Shown here one piece after another: positions 8,618 through 16,894 of a stretch of DNA of 64,000 nt (position 1 is the stretch's first letter; each line of letters begins with the position of its first letter). The stretch is from Hymenobacter volaticus (GTDB lineage: Bacteria > Bacteroidota > Bacteroidia > Cytophagales > Hymenobacteraceae), in NCBI RefSeq assembly GCF_022921055.1, contig NZ_CP095061.1, forward strand, positions 1,403,501 through 1,467,500, written 5' to 3'. The notes below the pieces were generated by a model. That model ran no database searches and was not told where the DNA came from. It saw only the letters and a list, made by a program, of their open reading frames with translations. The translations under genes were made by a program, and so were the position numbers.

Positions 8618-9622
8618 TTATTTTACCTTGAATACTTTGTTAAGAAACGCTACAGTATACTTCAGTGTAGGCTCAAACCACGGGTTGAAAAGAGGAAACG
8701 TATGCGGCGCATCAGGAAAACTGTGCACTTCGTGGTAGATATGGAAGGCGTCTAATTTCTTAATCATGTCTTCTCGGCCCGCGTGCATCCTATCAACTGA
8801 GCTATTGATGAAAACAATGGGTGGCGTTGCTCCAGTCACGTGATTCAGCGCCCCGGCTTGGTGCCACAGCTCGGGCTTCTCGGTTTTGGAGGCGCCAAAC
8901 CAATAGGTAGCAGCGGAAGGGCCTTTGCTGTCGTTGCCTTCGCCCGATTCGGGGTGAATGAAAGCCAAGGTGCCATCTACATCTACAATAGCTTGCACAC
9001 TGCTAGAGTGGCTTGGGTAGCAAGCGTCGCCTTCCAGCGTTTTGTCGTCGTTGGTAGTGCCAAGCAGTGCCGCCAGTTGTCCTCCCGCTGAGAAGCCCCA
9101 AACCGCAATTTTGGTGGTATCGATGGCATACGCTTTTGCATTAGCGCGCATCCACCGAATGGCGGCTTTCAAGTCCATAACGGCGGCCGGATAAACAGCT
9201 TCCGTAGAAAGCCGGTACTCGGCAGTTACCGTCACGTAGCCTACTGCTGCCAGCTGTTGAGCCATCGGAACGTGCTGCAAACGGTCGCCGGACCGCCAGC
9301 CACCCCCATGAATAAACAATACGGCGGGGTATCCTTTCTTGCGGTTGGCAATCGGCCGAAAAATATCAAGCTGCAGGTTGCGGTTGCCAATGGTGCAGTA
9401 CGTCAGGTTCATCTTGGCCTGGACAGTGCTTGGCAAAGTCGGCCTAGCCACACTAATAGCCGGATTGTTTTTCTTGGCCTTGATGAATGCGCTATACACC
9501 GTAAACGATGTGTCGCGCGGCGCCGGAAGCTGCTGCGCCTCGACCGGTGAGGCCAGAAACGGCAACAAGCAACTCAGCGCAATTAGCCAACGGAGCAGCG
9601 AAGAAGTACTCTGGGTGGTCAT
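8618..9622 (-). CDS. Secreted alpha/beta-hydrolase (esterase/lipase)
   Basis: 334 residues from the ATG at 9622 (MTTQSTSSLLRWLIALSCLL), chosen because it opens a clear signal peptide ending near SPVEAQ; the frame extends further upstream without a sensible start. Visible: the oxyanion motif IHGGGWRSGD, the nucleophile elbow GFSAGGQLA with the catalytic Ser, a later Asp region, and PDAPHTFPLF with the probable catalytic His. This is the BD-FAE/hormone-sensitive-lipase-like group, which cleaves short acyl or feruloyl-type esters. In secreted Bacteroidota enzymes the role is often removal of carbohydrate esters, but nothing nearby fixes the substrate. The terminator at 8521-8567 ends the unit. 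Confidence 0.85.
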   Translation of the reverse strand: MTTQSTSSLLRWLIALSCLLPFLASPVEAQQLPAPRDTSFTVYSAFIKAKKNNPAISVARPTLPSTVQAKMNLTYCTIGNRNLQLDIFRPIANRKKGYPAVLFIHGGGWRSGDRLQHVPMAQQLAAVGYVTVTAEYRLSTEAVYPAAVMDLKAAIRWMRANAKAYAIDTTKIAVWGFSAGGQLAALLGTTNDDKTLEGDACYPSHSSSVQAIVDVDGTLAFIHPESGEGNDSKGPSAATYWFGASKTEKPELWHQAGALNHVTGATPPIVFINSSVDRMHAGREDMIKKLDAFHIYHEVHSFPDAPHTFPLFNPWFEPTLKYTVAFLNKVFKVK

Positions 9623-9713
9623 AAATTGAGGATGAGGCTGCGTAATAATATTATTTCCGTCAATGACGAGTGGAATCAAAGTGCCTCGCTGGTGTAAATA
9701 TTGTAACACTGTC

Positions 9714-9751
9714 GTCATGCTGAGCTTGCCGAAGCATCTCGCGTGCTGACG
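9714..9751. repeat. Dispersed repeat, single degenerate copy (locus A)
   Basis: Begins GTCATGCTGAGCTTGCCGAA, matching the unit at 9768-9797 with changes, then continues into GCATCTCGC and GTGCTGACG. A similar single degenerate copy precedes the inverted pair at locus B (29303-29334). Confidence 0.8.
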
Positions 9752-9767
9752 TCGCCAAACTATACCA

Positions 9768-9862
9768 GTCATGCTGAGCGGAGCCGAAGCATCTCGCTCG
9801 AATCGTTGCATGCGCTAGAGGTTACCACACTAGCGAGATGCTTCGGCTGCGCTCAGCATGAC
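9768..9862. repeat. Dispersed repeat, inverted pair (locus A)
   Basis: Two 30-base arms (9768-9797 and 9833-9862), inverted to each other with a single mismatch, separated by 35 bases. The arm begins GTCATGCTGAGCG and ends GAAGCATCTCGC. The same pair occurs at 29350-29443. RNA from either strand would fold into a long hairpin. It lies in the 338-base gap between the esterase start (9622) and the sbcD stop (9961); nothing else was seen in that gap. Confidence 0.9.
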
Positions 9863-9960
9863 GTTCTTTTTACGGCATATGTGAGGCTTCGGCAAGCCCA
9901 GTACGGTGGTTTTAGAAGCTGTTACTAAACATCCAGCCACTTCAATGTGGGGGCTGTGGC

Positions 9961-11190
9961 CTATAACCTCTCCAGCAACTCGTCGAATGTGCGCAGCAAT
10001 TCGGCGCGTATAGCTTCGGGCTCTGCTTCTAGACGTTGCTCGAACACTTCACGCTCCGTAAAGTCATGAAGGCTGCGGGTGAGAGGGACTTCTGCTTCTT
10101 GTTCATCGCCGAGGGCGCGGAGCTTTACTAGGCGGAAGTGACGACGCGCCAGTACCTCCAACTGCTTGCGGTCCAGTTCCTTGATTACTTTTAGCAGCGT
10201 TTCCGCTACTTCCAGCTGCGTCAGCTCGGAGTGAATCTGCACGTCGGCCCAGGCGGGGAGGGGGTAGCCAGCGTTGTCGTAGCTGGTCAGGAGCAGAATC
10301 ACTTCGTCGAGCGCACCGTGAAACCGCACCAGCCGCCGTGCATTGGGCACCGGCAGGGCTTCCAGCGTTTGCAGCTTCCCGTTCCCAAATTCCAGCAGCA
10401 GCACTTCCTTCGGGTGGTCGACTTCGGAAAACGACAATGGAATGGGTGAGCCAGAATACCGAATATGCTCCCGCCCTCCCACGCGCTGCGGCCGGTGCAA
10501 ATGCCCGAGCGCCACGTAATCAAATATTTCAGGGAAGTGGTCGGCCGTAATTTGCCCCAGATTGCCGACGTGGATAGTGCGTTCCGAATCGGAAGGGGCG
10601 GCGCCGGCGGCGTAGAGGTGGCCGGTGGCCAATACGGGCAAGCCCAAGTCTTTGAGCTGCCATACCTGCTCCACCTCGGCCATGCGGCTATAGTGGTCGG
10701 CTATGCCTTGCTTGATCCGCGCTTCCCGCTCTTCAGCCGTTTCGCCGGGCACCGAGAGGCGCACGTCTCGGTCGCGCAGGAACGGTACGGCGCACACCAC
10801 GAGACCGGGCTTGCCAGTGGCATCGTCTAGTACCAGCACTTGGTCCTCGAAGCAGTCGGGCACGCAGCCAACCACGTGCACCCGCAAATGACGTAACAGC
10901 CGAGCTGGTGCGTTAAGCGTGGCGGGAGAATCATGGTTGCCACCCACCACCACGATGTCGCGGCAGCTAGTGCCGCGCATGCTCAATAGAAAGGAATAAT
11001 ACAGCTCCAGCGCTTGGTTGGAGGGCGAACCCGTATCGAAAATATCACCAGCAACTACCAGCACTTCCACGCGCTGTTTCTGTACCGTTTCCACCAGCCA
11101 GTCGAGGAAGTGGCGGTGTTCGTCGGTGCGTTCGTGGCCGCTGATAAAGCGCTGGCCGAGGTGCCAGTCGGCGGTGTGCAGAACTCTCAT
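9961..11190 (-). CDS. sbcD: Exonuclease SbcCD, nuclease subunit D
   Basis: 409 residues, the usual length. SbcD is the Mre11-like metal-dependent nuclease that, with the SMC-like ATPase SbcC, cuts DNA hairpins and processes double-strand breaks. Seen: MRVLHTADWHLGQ with the first metal ligands (D, H), VAGDIFDTGSPS, VVGGNHDSP, and the later ATGHLYAAG and VALGHLHRPQ His motifs, all in the family's order. The start ATG at 11190 begins exactly at the conserved N-terminus. Odd: sbcC, which normally overlaps or directly follows sbcD, is not downstream; instead the palindromic repeat begins ~100 bases past the stop. The MOSC gene is divergent, 165 bases away. Confidence 0.95.
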   Translation of the reverse strand: MRVLHTADWHLGQRFISGHERTDEHRHFLDWLVETVQKQRVEVLVVAGDIFDTGSPSNQALELYYSFLLSMRGTSCRDIVVVGGNHDSPATLNAPARLLRHLRVHVVGCVPDCFEDQVLVLDDATGKPGLVVCAVPFLRDRDVRLSVPGETAEEREARIKQGIADHYSRMAEVEQVWQLKDLGLPVLATGHLYAAGAAPSDSERTIHVGNLGQITADHFPEIFDYVALGHLHRPQRVGGREHIRYSGSPIPLSFSEVDHPKEVLLLEFGNGKLQTLEALPVPNARRLVRFHGALDEVILLLTSYDNAGYPLPAWADVQIHSELTQLEVAETLLKVIKELDRKQLEVLARRHFRLVKLRALGDEQEAEVPLTRSLHDFTEREVFEQRLEAEPEAIRAELLRTFDELLERL

Positions 11191-11355
11191 GCTGGAAATT
11201 ATGACAATGCAAATTCGAAATTACAGCTTGCTTCGCCGATTCTCACTGCCATTAAACGATGCGCGCTAACAACGTTATCTGGAAGTAGGTAAGTTTACTA
11301 ACAGTAGCCACATTATATGCACTAGGGTAGCTTAGCTTGGCAATTCATAAACGTT

Positions 11356-12120
11356 ATGGAACACCTAGAAAACACCGCAGCTGCTACAACTGATTCTGTA
11401 CCCAATATTTCATTGCCGCTCAGTTCTTTGCGCGTAGGACTACCGCAGGAATTAGGAGCGCAGAATGCAACAGACGTACTAAATCGGGCATGGACCTCGG
11501 CAATATTTAAGCGGGAAATAGCTGCGCCAGTATGGCTTTCCGTGCTCAATCTGACCGGCGACGAGCAAGCTGATCAGCGTAATCATGGCGGGCCAGACCA
11601 AGCGTTGTGCGCTTACCCGGCCCGCCACTATGCTTATTGGACCAAGCGGCTAGGTTTACCGCTAACTGCTGGCAGCTTCGGTGAAAACTTAACTATTGGC
11701 GGTGACTGCACCGAAGAGGACGTGTGCATTGGTGATGTATTTGCTTTCGGTGAGGCAGTGGTGCAAATCTCGCAGCCACGTTCGCCCTGCTGGAAAATTG
11801 CGCGCCGTTGGCAACTGCCGATGTTTTCGCAGTGGCTACAGGAGACCGGTTTTACGGGCTGGTACATGCGGGTCATTCAACCAGGCTTAGTAGGCCCCCA
11901 TGATGTCCTGCGCCTTATAGAGCGCCCACACCCCGAATGGACGATAGCCCGTGCTAATTCTGCCAAATACGAACAGCGCCACGACCGAGAACTAGTAGCA
12001 CAATTAGCTGCTTGCCCGGCCCTGGGGCAGCAGTGGCGCCGCAAAATGCAAGGCCGCACCGACGGTTCTTTGCCGCTCAACGACGACGCAAATCGGTTGG
12101 TAGGCCCTAATGCCGGTTAG
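11356..12120 (+). CDS. MOSC domain protein, YiiM-like
   Basis: 254 residues. MOSC proteins bind molybdenum cofactor via a conserved Cys; the YiiM branch is linked to reduction of N-hydroxylated compounds. Seen: LSVLNLTGDEQADQRNHGG and the cysteine motif SQPRSPCWKIARRW, which is characteristic of YiiM-type proteins, followed by GFTGWYMRV. The ~25 residues before SLRVGLPQ are poorly conserved in type and the true start could be slightly later. It is monocistronic and divergent from sbcD; the hairpin at 12161-12189 separates it from the convergent MBL gene. Confidence 0.85.
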   Translation: MEHLENTAAATTDSVPNISLPLSSLRVGLPQELGAQNATDVLNRAWTSAIFKREIAAPVWLSVLNLTGDEQADQRNHGGPDQALCAYPARHYAYWTKRLGLPLTAGSFGENLTIGGDCTEEDVCIGDVFAFGEAVVQISQPRSPCWKIARRWQLPMFSQWLQETGFTGWYMRVIQPGLVGPHDVLRLIERPHPEWTIARANSAKYEQRHDRELVAQLAACPALGQQWRRKMQGRTDGSLPLNDDANRLVGPNAG

Positions 12121-12160
12121 CGCTTTCAAGCCCTTGGTGGCCCTCAAGATAATGGTCAAC

Positions 12161-12189
12161 AAAAAACCCCAGTCATTTTCGGACTGGGG
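12161..12189. terminator. Terminator between MOSC and MBL genes
   Basis: Inverted repeat CCCCAGTC (12167-12174) and GACTGGGG (12182-12189) with six A before it. On the minus strand this reads as stem plus T-run, so it mainly ends the MBL-rhodanese gene. Confidence 0.75.
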
Positions 12190-12210
12190 CCTTCAGTGAC
12201 GTTAAGACAG

Positions 12211-13590
12211 TTAGTGTACTGGCTGTGAGTGAAACGTAGTAATGGCTTCGCCCAAATCGTGCACTTGCACACCGTCGGGTAGCGCTGCATCTAAGATGCT
12301 TGCCCCTGCCGCGGAGCGGTAGCCACCCGCGCAGTGCACGAGCACAGGCTTGTCGGTTGGCACTTCATGGGCTCGCTCTCGCAACTCCGGCAGCGGAATT
12401 TGCAGCGAGTTTTCGAAGATAGGCTGCTTGGCTTCGGTGGTATTGCGGATGTCAACAATCGTGTAGTCCTCGGGCCTTTCGCGAACTTGCGCAACATCAG
12501 TGCTCGGGCTCGTGACGGGGAGTTGATGGGGCGTAACCAAGGCTCCTTTGATGTTGAGTTCGTAGCCGATTTTAGCGGCTTTGCGGATAACCGTATCCAG
12601 CGCAATCTGCGAATCAGCCAGTAGGTAGAACGTTTCTTCGGGACCTACTACCGACCCGAGCCAGGTTTCGAACTTAGGCCCGTCCATCAGATTGATAGCG
12701 CCGGGCAAGTGCCCCGACCGGAATTGTTCGGCTGGCCGCGTGTCAATTATCAAGGATTTGGGGTCGAGGGCGGCGTCGGGCTGCAGGCGTGGTACCCGCC
12801 GAATGCTATCCTCGAAAGGAAGCGCACCTTGCTTGTTGAGCACTACGTCATGCCCGAAATATTTGGGGCGGAAAGGTTGGTCTTCCAGCAGTACCTTAAT
12901 AAACTCGTCCTGCGACATAGGCTGCAGAGCGTAGTTGGACTGTACTTCTTTGCCAATCGTGCTGTCGAGCTCGGTGCTGGTGGTTTTGCCGCACAAGCTG
13001 CCAGGGCCGTGAGCGGGGTATACCTTCGTGGCGGCTGGCAGCGTCATCAGCTTTTGGCGGGTGCTTTGGTAGAGCTGCGCGGCAAGATCTTCGCGGCTAT
13101 GCCCACCAACGTTTTCGGCTTCGCGAAGGTCCGGGCGGCCAACGTCGCCCACAAACAAGGTGTCGCCGGTGAAAACGGCGCGGGTGTGCGCAAACTCATC
13201 TATCAACAGAACGCAGATGCTGTCAGGCGAATGGCCGGGCGTGTTGATGGCGTGCAACTCCATGTTACCGAGCTTGATTCGGTCGCCGTCGTCGAAGGGC
13301 TGGTGGGGGTAGCTGGCCTTCACCAGCCGACTACAATAAATGGTAGCGTGCGTTTCCTGCGCTATTTCGAGGTGGCTGCTAACAAAGTCGGCGTGCGGAT
13401 GGGTTTCAATGACGGCAATGATGCGGGCATCGTGCTCGTCGGCGAAGTCGTAGTAGGGTTGGGGGTCGCGGGCCGGGTCGATGATGGCTACTTGGCGGCC
13501 GCTGCGGATGGCGTAGCTGGCATGCGCTAAGCCTTTGTCGTAGAACTGCTGAATTTGTACCGACGCGGTACTACTGGGCAGAGGACTCAT
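12211..13590 (-). CDS. MBL-fold hydrolase with two rhodanese domains (persulfide dioxygenase type)
   Basis: 459 residues from the ATG at 13590 (MSPLPSSTASVQIQQF); the ATG 27 bases earlier adds a His-rich leader and is less likely. The N-terminal ~240 residues form a metallo-beta-lactamase fold with ETHPHADFVSSH, NTPGHSPDS, FTGDTLFVGDVGR and PAHGPGSLCG, the pattern of the ETHE1/CstB persulfide dioxygenases that oxidise persulfides to sulfite. Two rhodanese-like domains follow. The first (IIDTRPAEQFRSGHLPGA) lacks a catalytic Cys in its loop (LLADSQ); the second has HCAGGYRSAAG with the active Cys. The likely role is sulfide or persulfide detoxification in the cytoplasm. Confidence 0.9.
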   Translation of the reverse strand: MSPLPSSTASVQIQQFYDKGLAHASYAIRSGRQVAIIDPARDPQPYYDFADEHDARIIAVIETHPHADFVSSHLEIAQETHATIYCSRLVKASYPHQPFDDGDRIKLGNMELHAINTPGHSPDSICVLLIDEFAHTRAVFTGDTLFVGDVGRPDLREAENVGGHSREDLAAQLYQSTRQKLMTLPAATKVYPAHGPGSLCGKTTSTELDSTIGKEVQSNYALQPMSQDEFIKVLLEDQPFRPKYFGHDVVLNKQGALPFEDSIRRVPRLQPDAALDPKSLIIDTRPAEQFRSGHLPGAINLMDGPKFETWLGSVVGPEETFYLLADSQIALDTVIRKAAKIGYELNIKGALVTPHQLPVTSPSTDVAQVRERPEDYTIVDIRNTTEAKQPIFENSLQIPLPELRERAHEVPTDKPVLVHCAGGYRSAAGASILDAALPDGVQVHDLGEAITTFHSQPVH

Positions 13591-13651
13591 GGGGTGAAGA
13601 ATGTGGTGGATGCGCAACCGGGTGGGAAAGCCGAAGCCGGACGCATATTCT

Positions 13652-13659
13652 CAAATATA
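13652..13659 (-). promoter_or_regulatory. Promoter -7 element for the MBL-rhodanese gene
   Basis: On the minus strand this reads TATATTTG, an exact match to the Bacteroidota -7 consensus TAnnTTTG. The position 19 bases upstream reads TTT rather than TTG. Transcription would begin near 13645, giving a leader of ~55 bases before the ATG at 13590. Confidence 0.5.
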
Positions 13660-13853
13660 AGCAAGTGGAATTCTACGTAAACCGAAAGTAGAGGGAAAAG
13701 TATTCTCGAAAAGGTGCAAGAGCTTTTAGAGCAATGAGTTGAAATAGCGGTTTCCGATAAGCCTACGGTCTGACTGGTGCCTTAAAGACAATAGCCGTAA
13801 TCGCAAAAGCCAACCAAGCGCGGCGTGATACAACACGCCTGTGTTTCCGCCCG

Positions 13854-13881
13854 CAAAAGTAAGCGTAACAGCTACCGCCAA
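13854..13881 (-). promoter_or_regulatory. Second minus-strand promoter, upstream of the MBL gene
   Basis: Minus strand TTG (13879-13881), 17-base spacer, then TACTTTTG (13854-13861), matching the Bacteroidota consensus with a spacer two bases short. Predicted RNA starts ~13847, far (~257 bases) from the MBL start codon, so it is either a distal promoter or drives a small RNA. Confidence 0.4.
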
Positions 13882-13892
13882 TAGCCCGGCAA

Positions 13893-13926
13893 CAAAAAGC
13901 CCCGACCAAGTGGGCCGGGGCTTTTG
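13893..13926 (-). terminator. Terminator of the Spy/CpxP-like gene
   Basis: Arms CAAAAAGCCCCG (13893-13904) and CGGGGCTTTTG (13916-13926). On the minus strand the hairpin follows the stop of the gene at 13950 by ~24 bases. Confidence 0.8.
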
Positions 13927-13949
13927 TCTATACTAGGCTACGCGTTGGC

Positions 13950-14396
13950 TTAGGCTTTCGTCTTCTTTTTCATGCCGCCCTGCATTTTGTCTTTGCGCTT
14001 ATCAAGTTGGTCTTCGCGCATCTGGTCAAACTTCGTTACCTGCTCGGGCGTGAGCACCGCTTTGAGTTGCGCGTCATATTTTTCGCGGACTGCCTTCATT
14101 TCTTGGCCGGCTCCCTGACGAGAATCGGCGGACGAGAATTTGGCACGCAGAGCCTGCAGTTCCTGGGTTTCAGCCAGCGCGATAGTGCGAACTTTCGTTG
14201 ATTGGTCGGCGCTGAGGCTCAATTCTTTGGTTAGGCGCTGGGTTTGCATGTCGGCGCGTTGCTCGGGCGTCATGTTGCCGCCACGGCCCTGGCCCATGCG
14301 GTTTCCGCGGCCGGAAGTAGTTAAATCAGCGGACTGAGCCGAAGCCGCGCCAACAGTTAGAAGGAAGGCAGCTAGTATTGCAAGCGTCTTTTTCAT
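13950..14396 (-). CDS. Periplasmic Spy/CpxP-like (LTxxQ-type) protein
   Basis: 148 residues with a signal peptide (MKKTLAILAAFLLTVGAASAQ). A Gly/Arg-rich linker (~28-41) is followed by an all-helical region with two LTxxQ-like elements: LSLSADQSTKVRTIA (~59-73) and LTPEQVTKF (~115-123). The tail is very Lys-rich. Spy/CpxP proteins are small periplasmic chaperone-like helical proteins linked to envelope stress; Bacteroidota have many paralogues with no assigned role. It stands alone with its own terminator, divergent from the amino acid permease. Confidence 0.7.
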   Translation of the reverse strand: MKKTLAILAAFLLTVGAASAQSADLTTSGRGNRMGQGRGGNMTPEQRADMQTQRLTKELSLSADQSTKVRTIALAETQELQALRAKFSSADSRQGAGQEMKAVREKYDAQLKAVLTPEQVTKFDQMREDQLDKRKDKMQGGMKKKTKA

Positions 14397-14603
14397 AATA
14401 GTGTTGTCTTTAGAGTTAATGACGCCTAGTTAGAGGGCGCTGCCACGGCTGGGTTTAATTGGGCTCCAAAGATTAGGACTAAGACCTACCGGAAGCGGAC
14501 GAATCCAATAAACGCCTATATTCGGGGCCGGGCAACTGCTTGTAGACGGCTTTTTTCTACTTCGACTACCAACTCACTTCCTTTCCCTTTCTCACAAAAC
14601 TAT

Positions 14604-16169
14604 ATGGCAGGTATTTTCGCCAAAAAACCGCTAGCTCAGCTGCTGAGTGAAGCTAATTCTTCCGGACACGGGGCGCTGAAGCGCACCCTGGGTGCGGGCA
14701 ACTTGGTAGCTCTAGGCGTAGGCGCCATCATCGGGGCGGGCCTATTTGTGCGCACGGCCGCTGCTGCCGCCCAGGCTTCGGGCCCCGGCGTGACGCTGGC
14801 CTTCATACTGGCCGCGTTCGGCTGCGTGTTTGCCGGGCTTTGCTACGCCGAGTTTGCGGCCATGATTCCGATTGCCGGCTCGGCCTACACCTACGCCTAC
14901 ACCACAATGGGCGAGTTTGTAGCTTGGGTTATCGGCTGGGCGCTCATCATGGAGTATGCCCTAGGGGCGGCCACGGTATCCATTGCCTGGAGCGAATACC
15001 TGAACAAGCTCTTGGAGGTTTTTGGCACCAGTATACCGTATAATCTTAGTCACTCGCCCTTCGAAAGTGCCGTTATCGACGGTGTGACGCAGCATGGATT
15101 CATCAACCTGCCCGCCTTGCTTATCATCGTAATGCTAAGCTTGTTGTTGGTAAAAGGCACGCAGGAATCGGCCCTCTTCAACGCCATTATCGTGGTGCTG
15201 AAGACCCTCATCGTGGTAGTATTTATTGCTGTGGGCTGGCAGTTTATCAACCCATCCAACCACACGCCCTACCTCATTCCGGCCGATGCCGTGGTAAAAA
15301 ACGCCGCCGGTGAAGTAGTACGCACCTACGAAGGTTTTTTCAAACACGGCTTAGGCGGTATTATCGGCGGCGCAGGTATCGTGTTTTTCGCCTTCATCGG
15401 GTTCGACGCCGTGAGTACGGCTGCGCAGGAAGCTAAGAACCCCAAGCGCGACATGCCTATCGGTATTCTTGGCTCATTGGCTATTTGCACGGTGCTTTAT
15501 ATCCTGTTCGGCCACGTGCTGACTGGCGTGGCCAACTGGCGCGAGTTTGCCGACCCGGCTCTGGGCGGTGAGGCTTCGGTGGCCTATGCTATCCGGGCGC
15601 ACATGCCTGGTTATGGCTGGTTGGCTACTGCCGTGACGGTAGGTATTTTGTTGGGCTTCACCTCTGTTATTCTAGTAATGCTAATGGGGCAGAGCCGCGT
15701 TTTCTTCTCGATGGCCAAGGACGGCCTTATGCCCAAAGCCTTCTCGGACCTGCACCCTAAGTTCAACACGCCCTACAAATCCAACCTCATGCTGATGGTG
15801 TTCGTGGGCTTGTTCGCGGCCTTCGTGCCCGGCTCGCTGGCCGGCGACCTTACCTCGTTTGGTACCCTGCTGGCCTTCGTGCTGGTGAGCATCGGGGTGT
15901 GGATTATGCGCCGCTCCGATCCCAGCCAGCCCCGGCCGTTCCGCGCGCCTCTGTCTTCGCCTAGCTTCCCGCTTGTACCCATTATGGGTGCGGTTGTATG
16001 CACTTTGCTCATCATCGGCCTCGACGCTTTCACATTGGAAGTAGCCGTGGGGTGGATGCTGCTTGGCTTCCTGGTGTACTTCATCTACGGCAGACGCAAC
16101 TCTATGCTGCAACGCGGCATTGTAGTAGTGCCGACCGAAATGGAAGAGCAAGCCTTCATAAAAGACTAG
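14604..16169 (+). CDS. APC-superfamily amino acid permease (YfnA/CAT-like)
   Basis: 521 residues, about 12-14 membrane helices. The N-terminal LKRTLGAGNLVALGVGAIIGAG contains the GxG turn of the first helix that binds substrate in APC transporters. The later GFDAVSTAAQEAKNPKRDMP is the hallmark of the cationic amino acid transporter/YfnA subgroup. It should import amino acids by proton- or ion-coupled transport at the inner membrane; the exact substrate cannot be read. The start ATG at 14604 opens a short cytoplasmic leader (MAGIFAKKPLAQLL) common in this subgroup. Monocistronic, ended by a strong bidirectional terminator. Confidence 0.92.
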   Translation: MAGIFAKKPLAQLLSEANSSGHGALKRTLGAGNLVALGVGAIIGAGLFVRTAAAAAQASGPGVTLAFILAAFGCVFAGLCYAEFAAMIPIAGSAYTYAYTTMGEFVAWVIGWALIMEYALGAATVSIAWSEYLNKLLEVFGTSIPYNLSHSPFESAVIDGVTQHGFINLPALLIIVMLSLLLVKGTQESALFNAIIVVLKTLIVVVFIAVGWQFINPSNHTPYLIPADAVVKNAAGEVVRTYEGFFKHGLGGIIGGAGIVFFAFIGFDAVSTAAQEAKNPKRDMPIGILGSLAICTVLYILFGHVLTGVANWREFADPALGGEASVAYAIRAHMPGYGWLATAVTVGILLGFTSVILVMLMGQSRVFFSMAKDGLMPKAFSDLHPKFNTPYKSNLMLMVFVGLFAAFVPGSLAGDLTSFGTLLAFVLVSIGVWIMRRSDPSQPRPFRAPLSSPSFPLVPIMGAVVCTLLIIGLDAFTLEVAVGWMLLGFLVYFIYGRRNSMLQRGIVVVPTEMEEQAFIKD

Positions 16170-16182
16170 CTTCTCATTATCG

Positions 16183-16234
16183 ATCAACACAAAAAGACCC
16201 CGCTGGCTAACCAGCGGGGTCTTTTTGTGTTGAT
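16183..16234. terminator. Strong bidirectional terminator
   Basis: 24-bp perfect inverted repeat (arms 16183-16206 and 16211-16234) with a CTAA loop, A-run before and T-run after. It lies between the convergent permease and TUDOR-like genes. Confidence 0.95.
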
Positions 16235-16240
16235 GAAGCT

Positions 16241-16456
16241 TTACTTTTTCGAAGCTTCCTGCACTTCACTCTGAAGCTTAATAACCCGGTCGCCGTTTTC
16301 TTGAACGATAACGAAGGCTGGATTGTCGGGAGTACCGTGGCGAGTGATATCGGAGCCCTTGAGCTTACGGGTAACGGTTTCTTTGTGGGTTTCTTCGATT
16401 TTGCCGGTAGCGGTGCCCGTGCCGTACTTCCAGCTTACAGTAGTGCCTTTGCGCAT
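16241..16456 (-). CDS. DUF2945 / HVA-TUDOR-like small protein
   Basis: 71 residues from the ATG at 16456 (MRKGTTVSWKYGTGTATGKI). The pattern GTTVSWKYGTGTATGKIEE, then a basic stretch, ITRHGTPDNPAFVIVQENG and VIKLQSEV, matches the DUF2945 / hypervirulence-associated TUDOR domain family, small SH3-like beta barrels of unknown role. The frame runs another 71 codons upstream but that part is low-quality and rejected. The stop is within 10 bases of the shared terminator. Confidence 0.85.
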   Translation of the reverse strand: MRKGTTVSWKYGTGTATGKIEETHKETVTRKLKGSDITRHGTPDNPAFVIVQENGDRVIKLQSEVQEASKK

Positions 16457-16894
16457 GATATAAAAAACAAGGAGCGGTGAATGAATGGCAAGCGAGGGTG
16501 TCGCTTCACATGGTTTTACTGTATTGGTGCAGCTTAGGTTCTTGGAAAGATGCAGCCCCTGACGATTCACTAGCCTCGGTTTGCTCGCAAGTAGCAGGCA
16601 CTGAGCGGTAAGCGGCAAACACACAAGAGCTGAACTACCACCGCTTGGTAGAAAGATGATAGACAGCACTTAGGCGCAAAAAACCGCCCTCTTATATAAT
16701 GTATAACCTATTTAATTTTTTTCATGAAAAAATATACATTAGCAACGTTCTATCAAATAGAAATATCGTTACATTTGGGACATGAACTGTGCATTTAGTG
16801 CAGTTGCGCCTAAATGTCGTCTTGGAGTTGCTTTCTTGATTCCAGGATTTTGCCTTCTTCAACCTGAGTCACACCAAACGAAAACAAACTAGTT
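16457..16894. other. AT-rich intergenic region
   Basis: About 440 bases between divergent units. AT-rich around 16690-16770, with a short self-complementary T-run/CATG/A-run at 16716-16732 and the promoter at 16748-16777. No supported gene. Confidence 0.6.
16748..16777 (+). promoter_or_regulatory. Promoter for the small gene at 16895
   Basis: TACATTTG at 16770-16777 is an exact TAnnTTTG -7 element. TTC sits at the -33 position (16748-16750) with a 19-base spacer, one base off TTG. RNA would start near 16784. Confidence 0.5.

Larger units (their letters stand above)
13591..13949. other. Intergenic region with two minus-strand promoters and a terminator
   Basis: About 360 bases between the MBL gene start and the Spy/CpxP-like gene end. 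It holds promoter-like elements at 13652 and 13854 and the terminator at 13893-13926, but no supported open frame. Confidence 0.6.

Noticed and set aside
8299..8755. Open frames on both strands across the 8154-8617 gap
   Set aside because: They cover a terminator and the end of the esterase gene and have no protein-like features.
9714..9862. CRISPR array
   Set aside because: The repeats are inverted, few in number and without regular spacers or cas genes.
12709..13530. 273-residue open frame antisense to the MBL-rhodanese gene
   Set aside because: It lies wholly inside a clearly conserved gene on the other strand and has no domain features.
16716..16732. T-run/CATG/A-run palindrome
   Set aside because: Simple AT-rich self-complementarity without a matching site elsewhere; too weak to call an operator.
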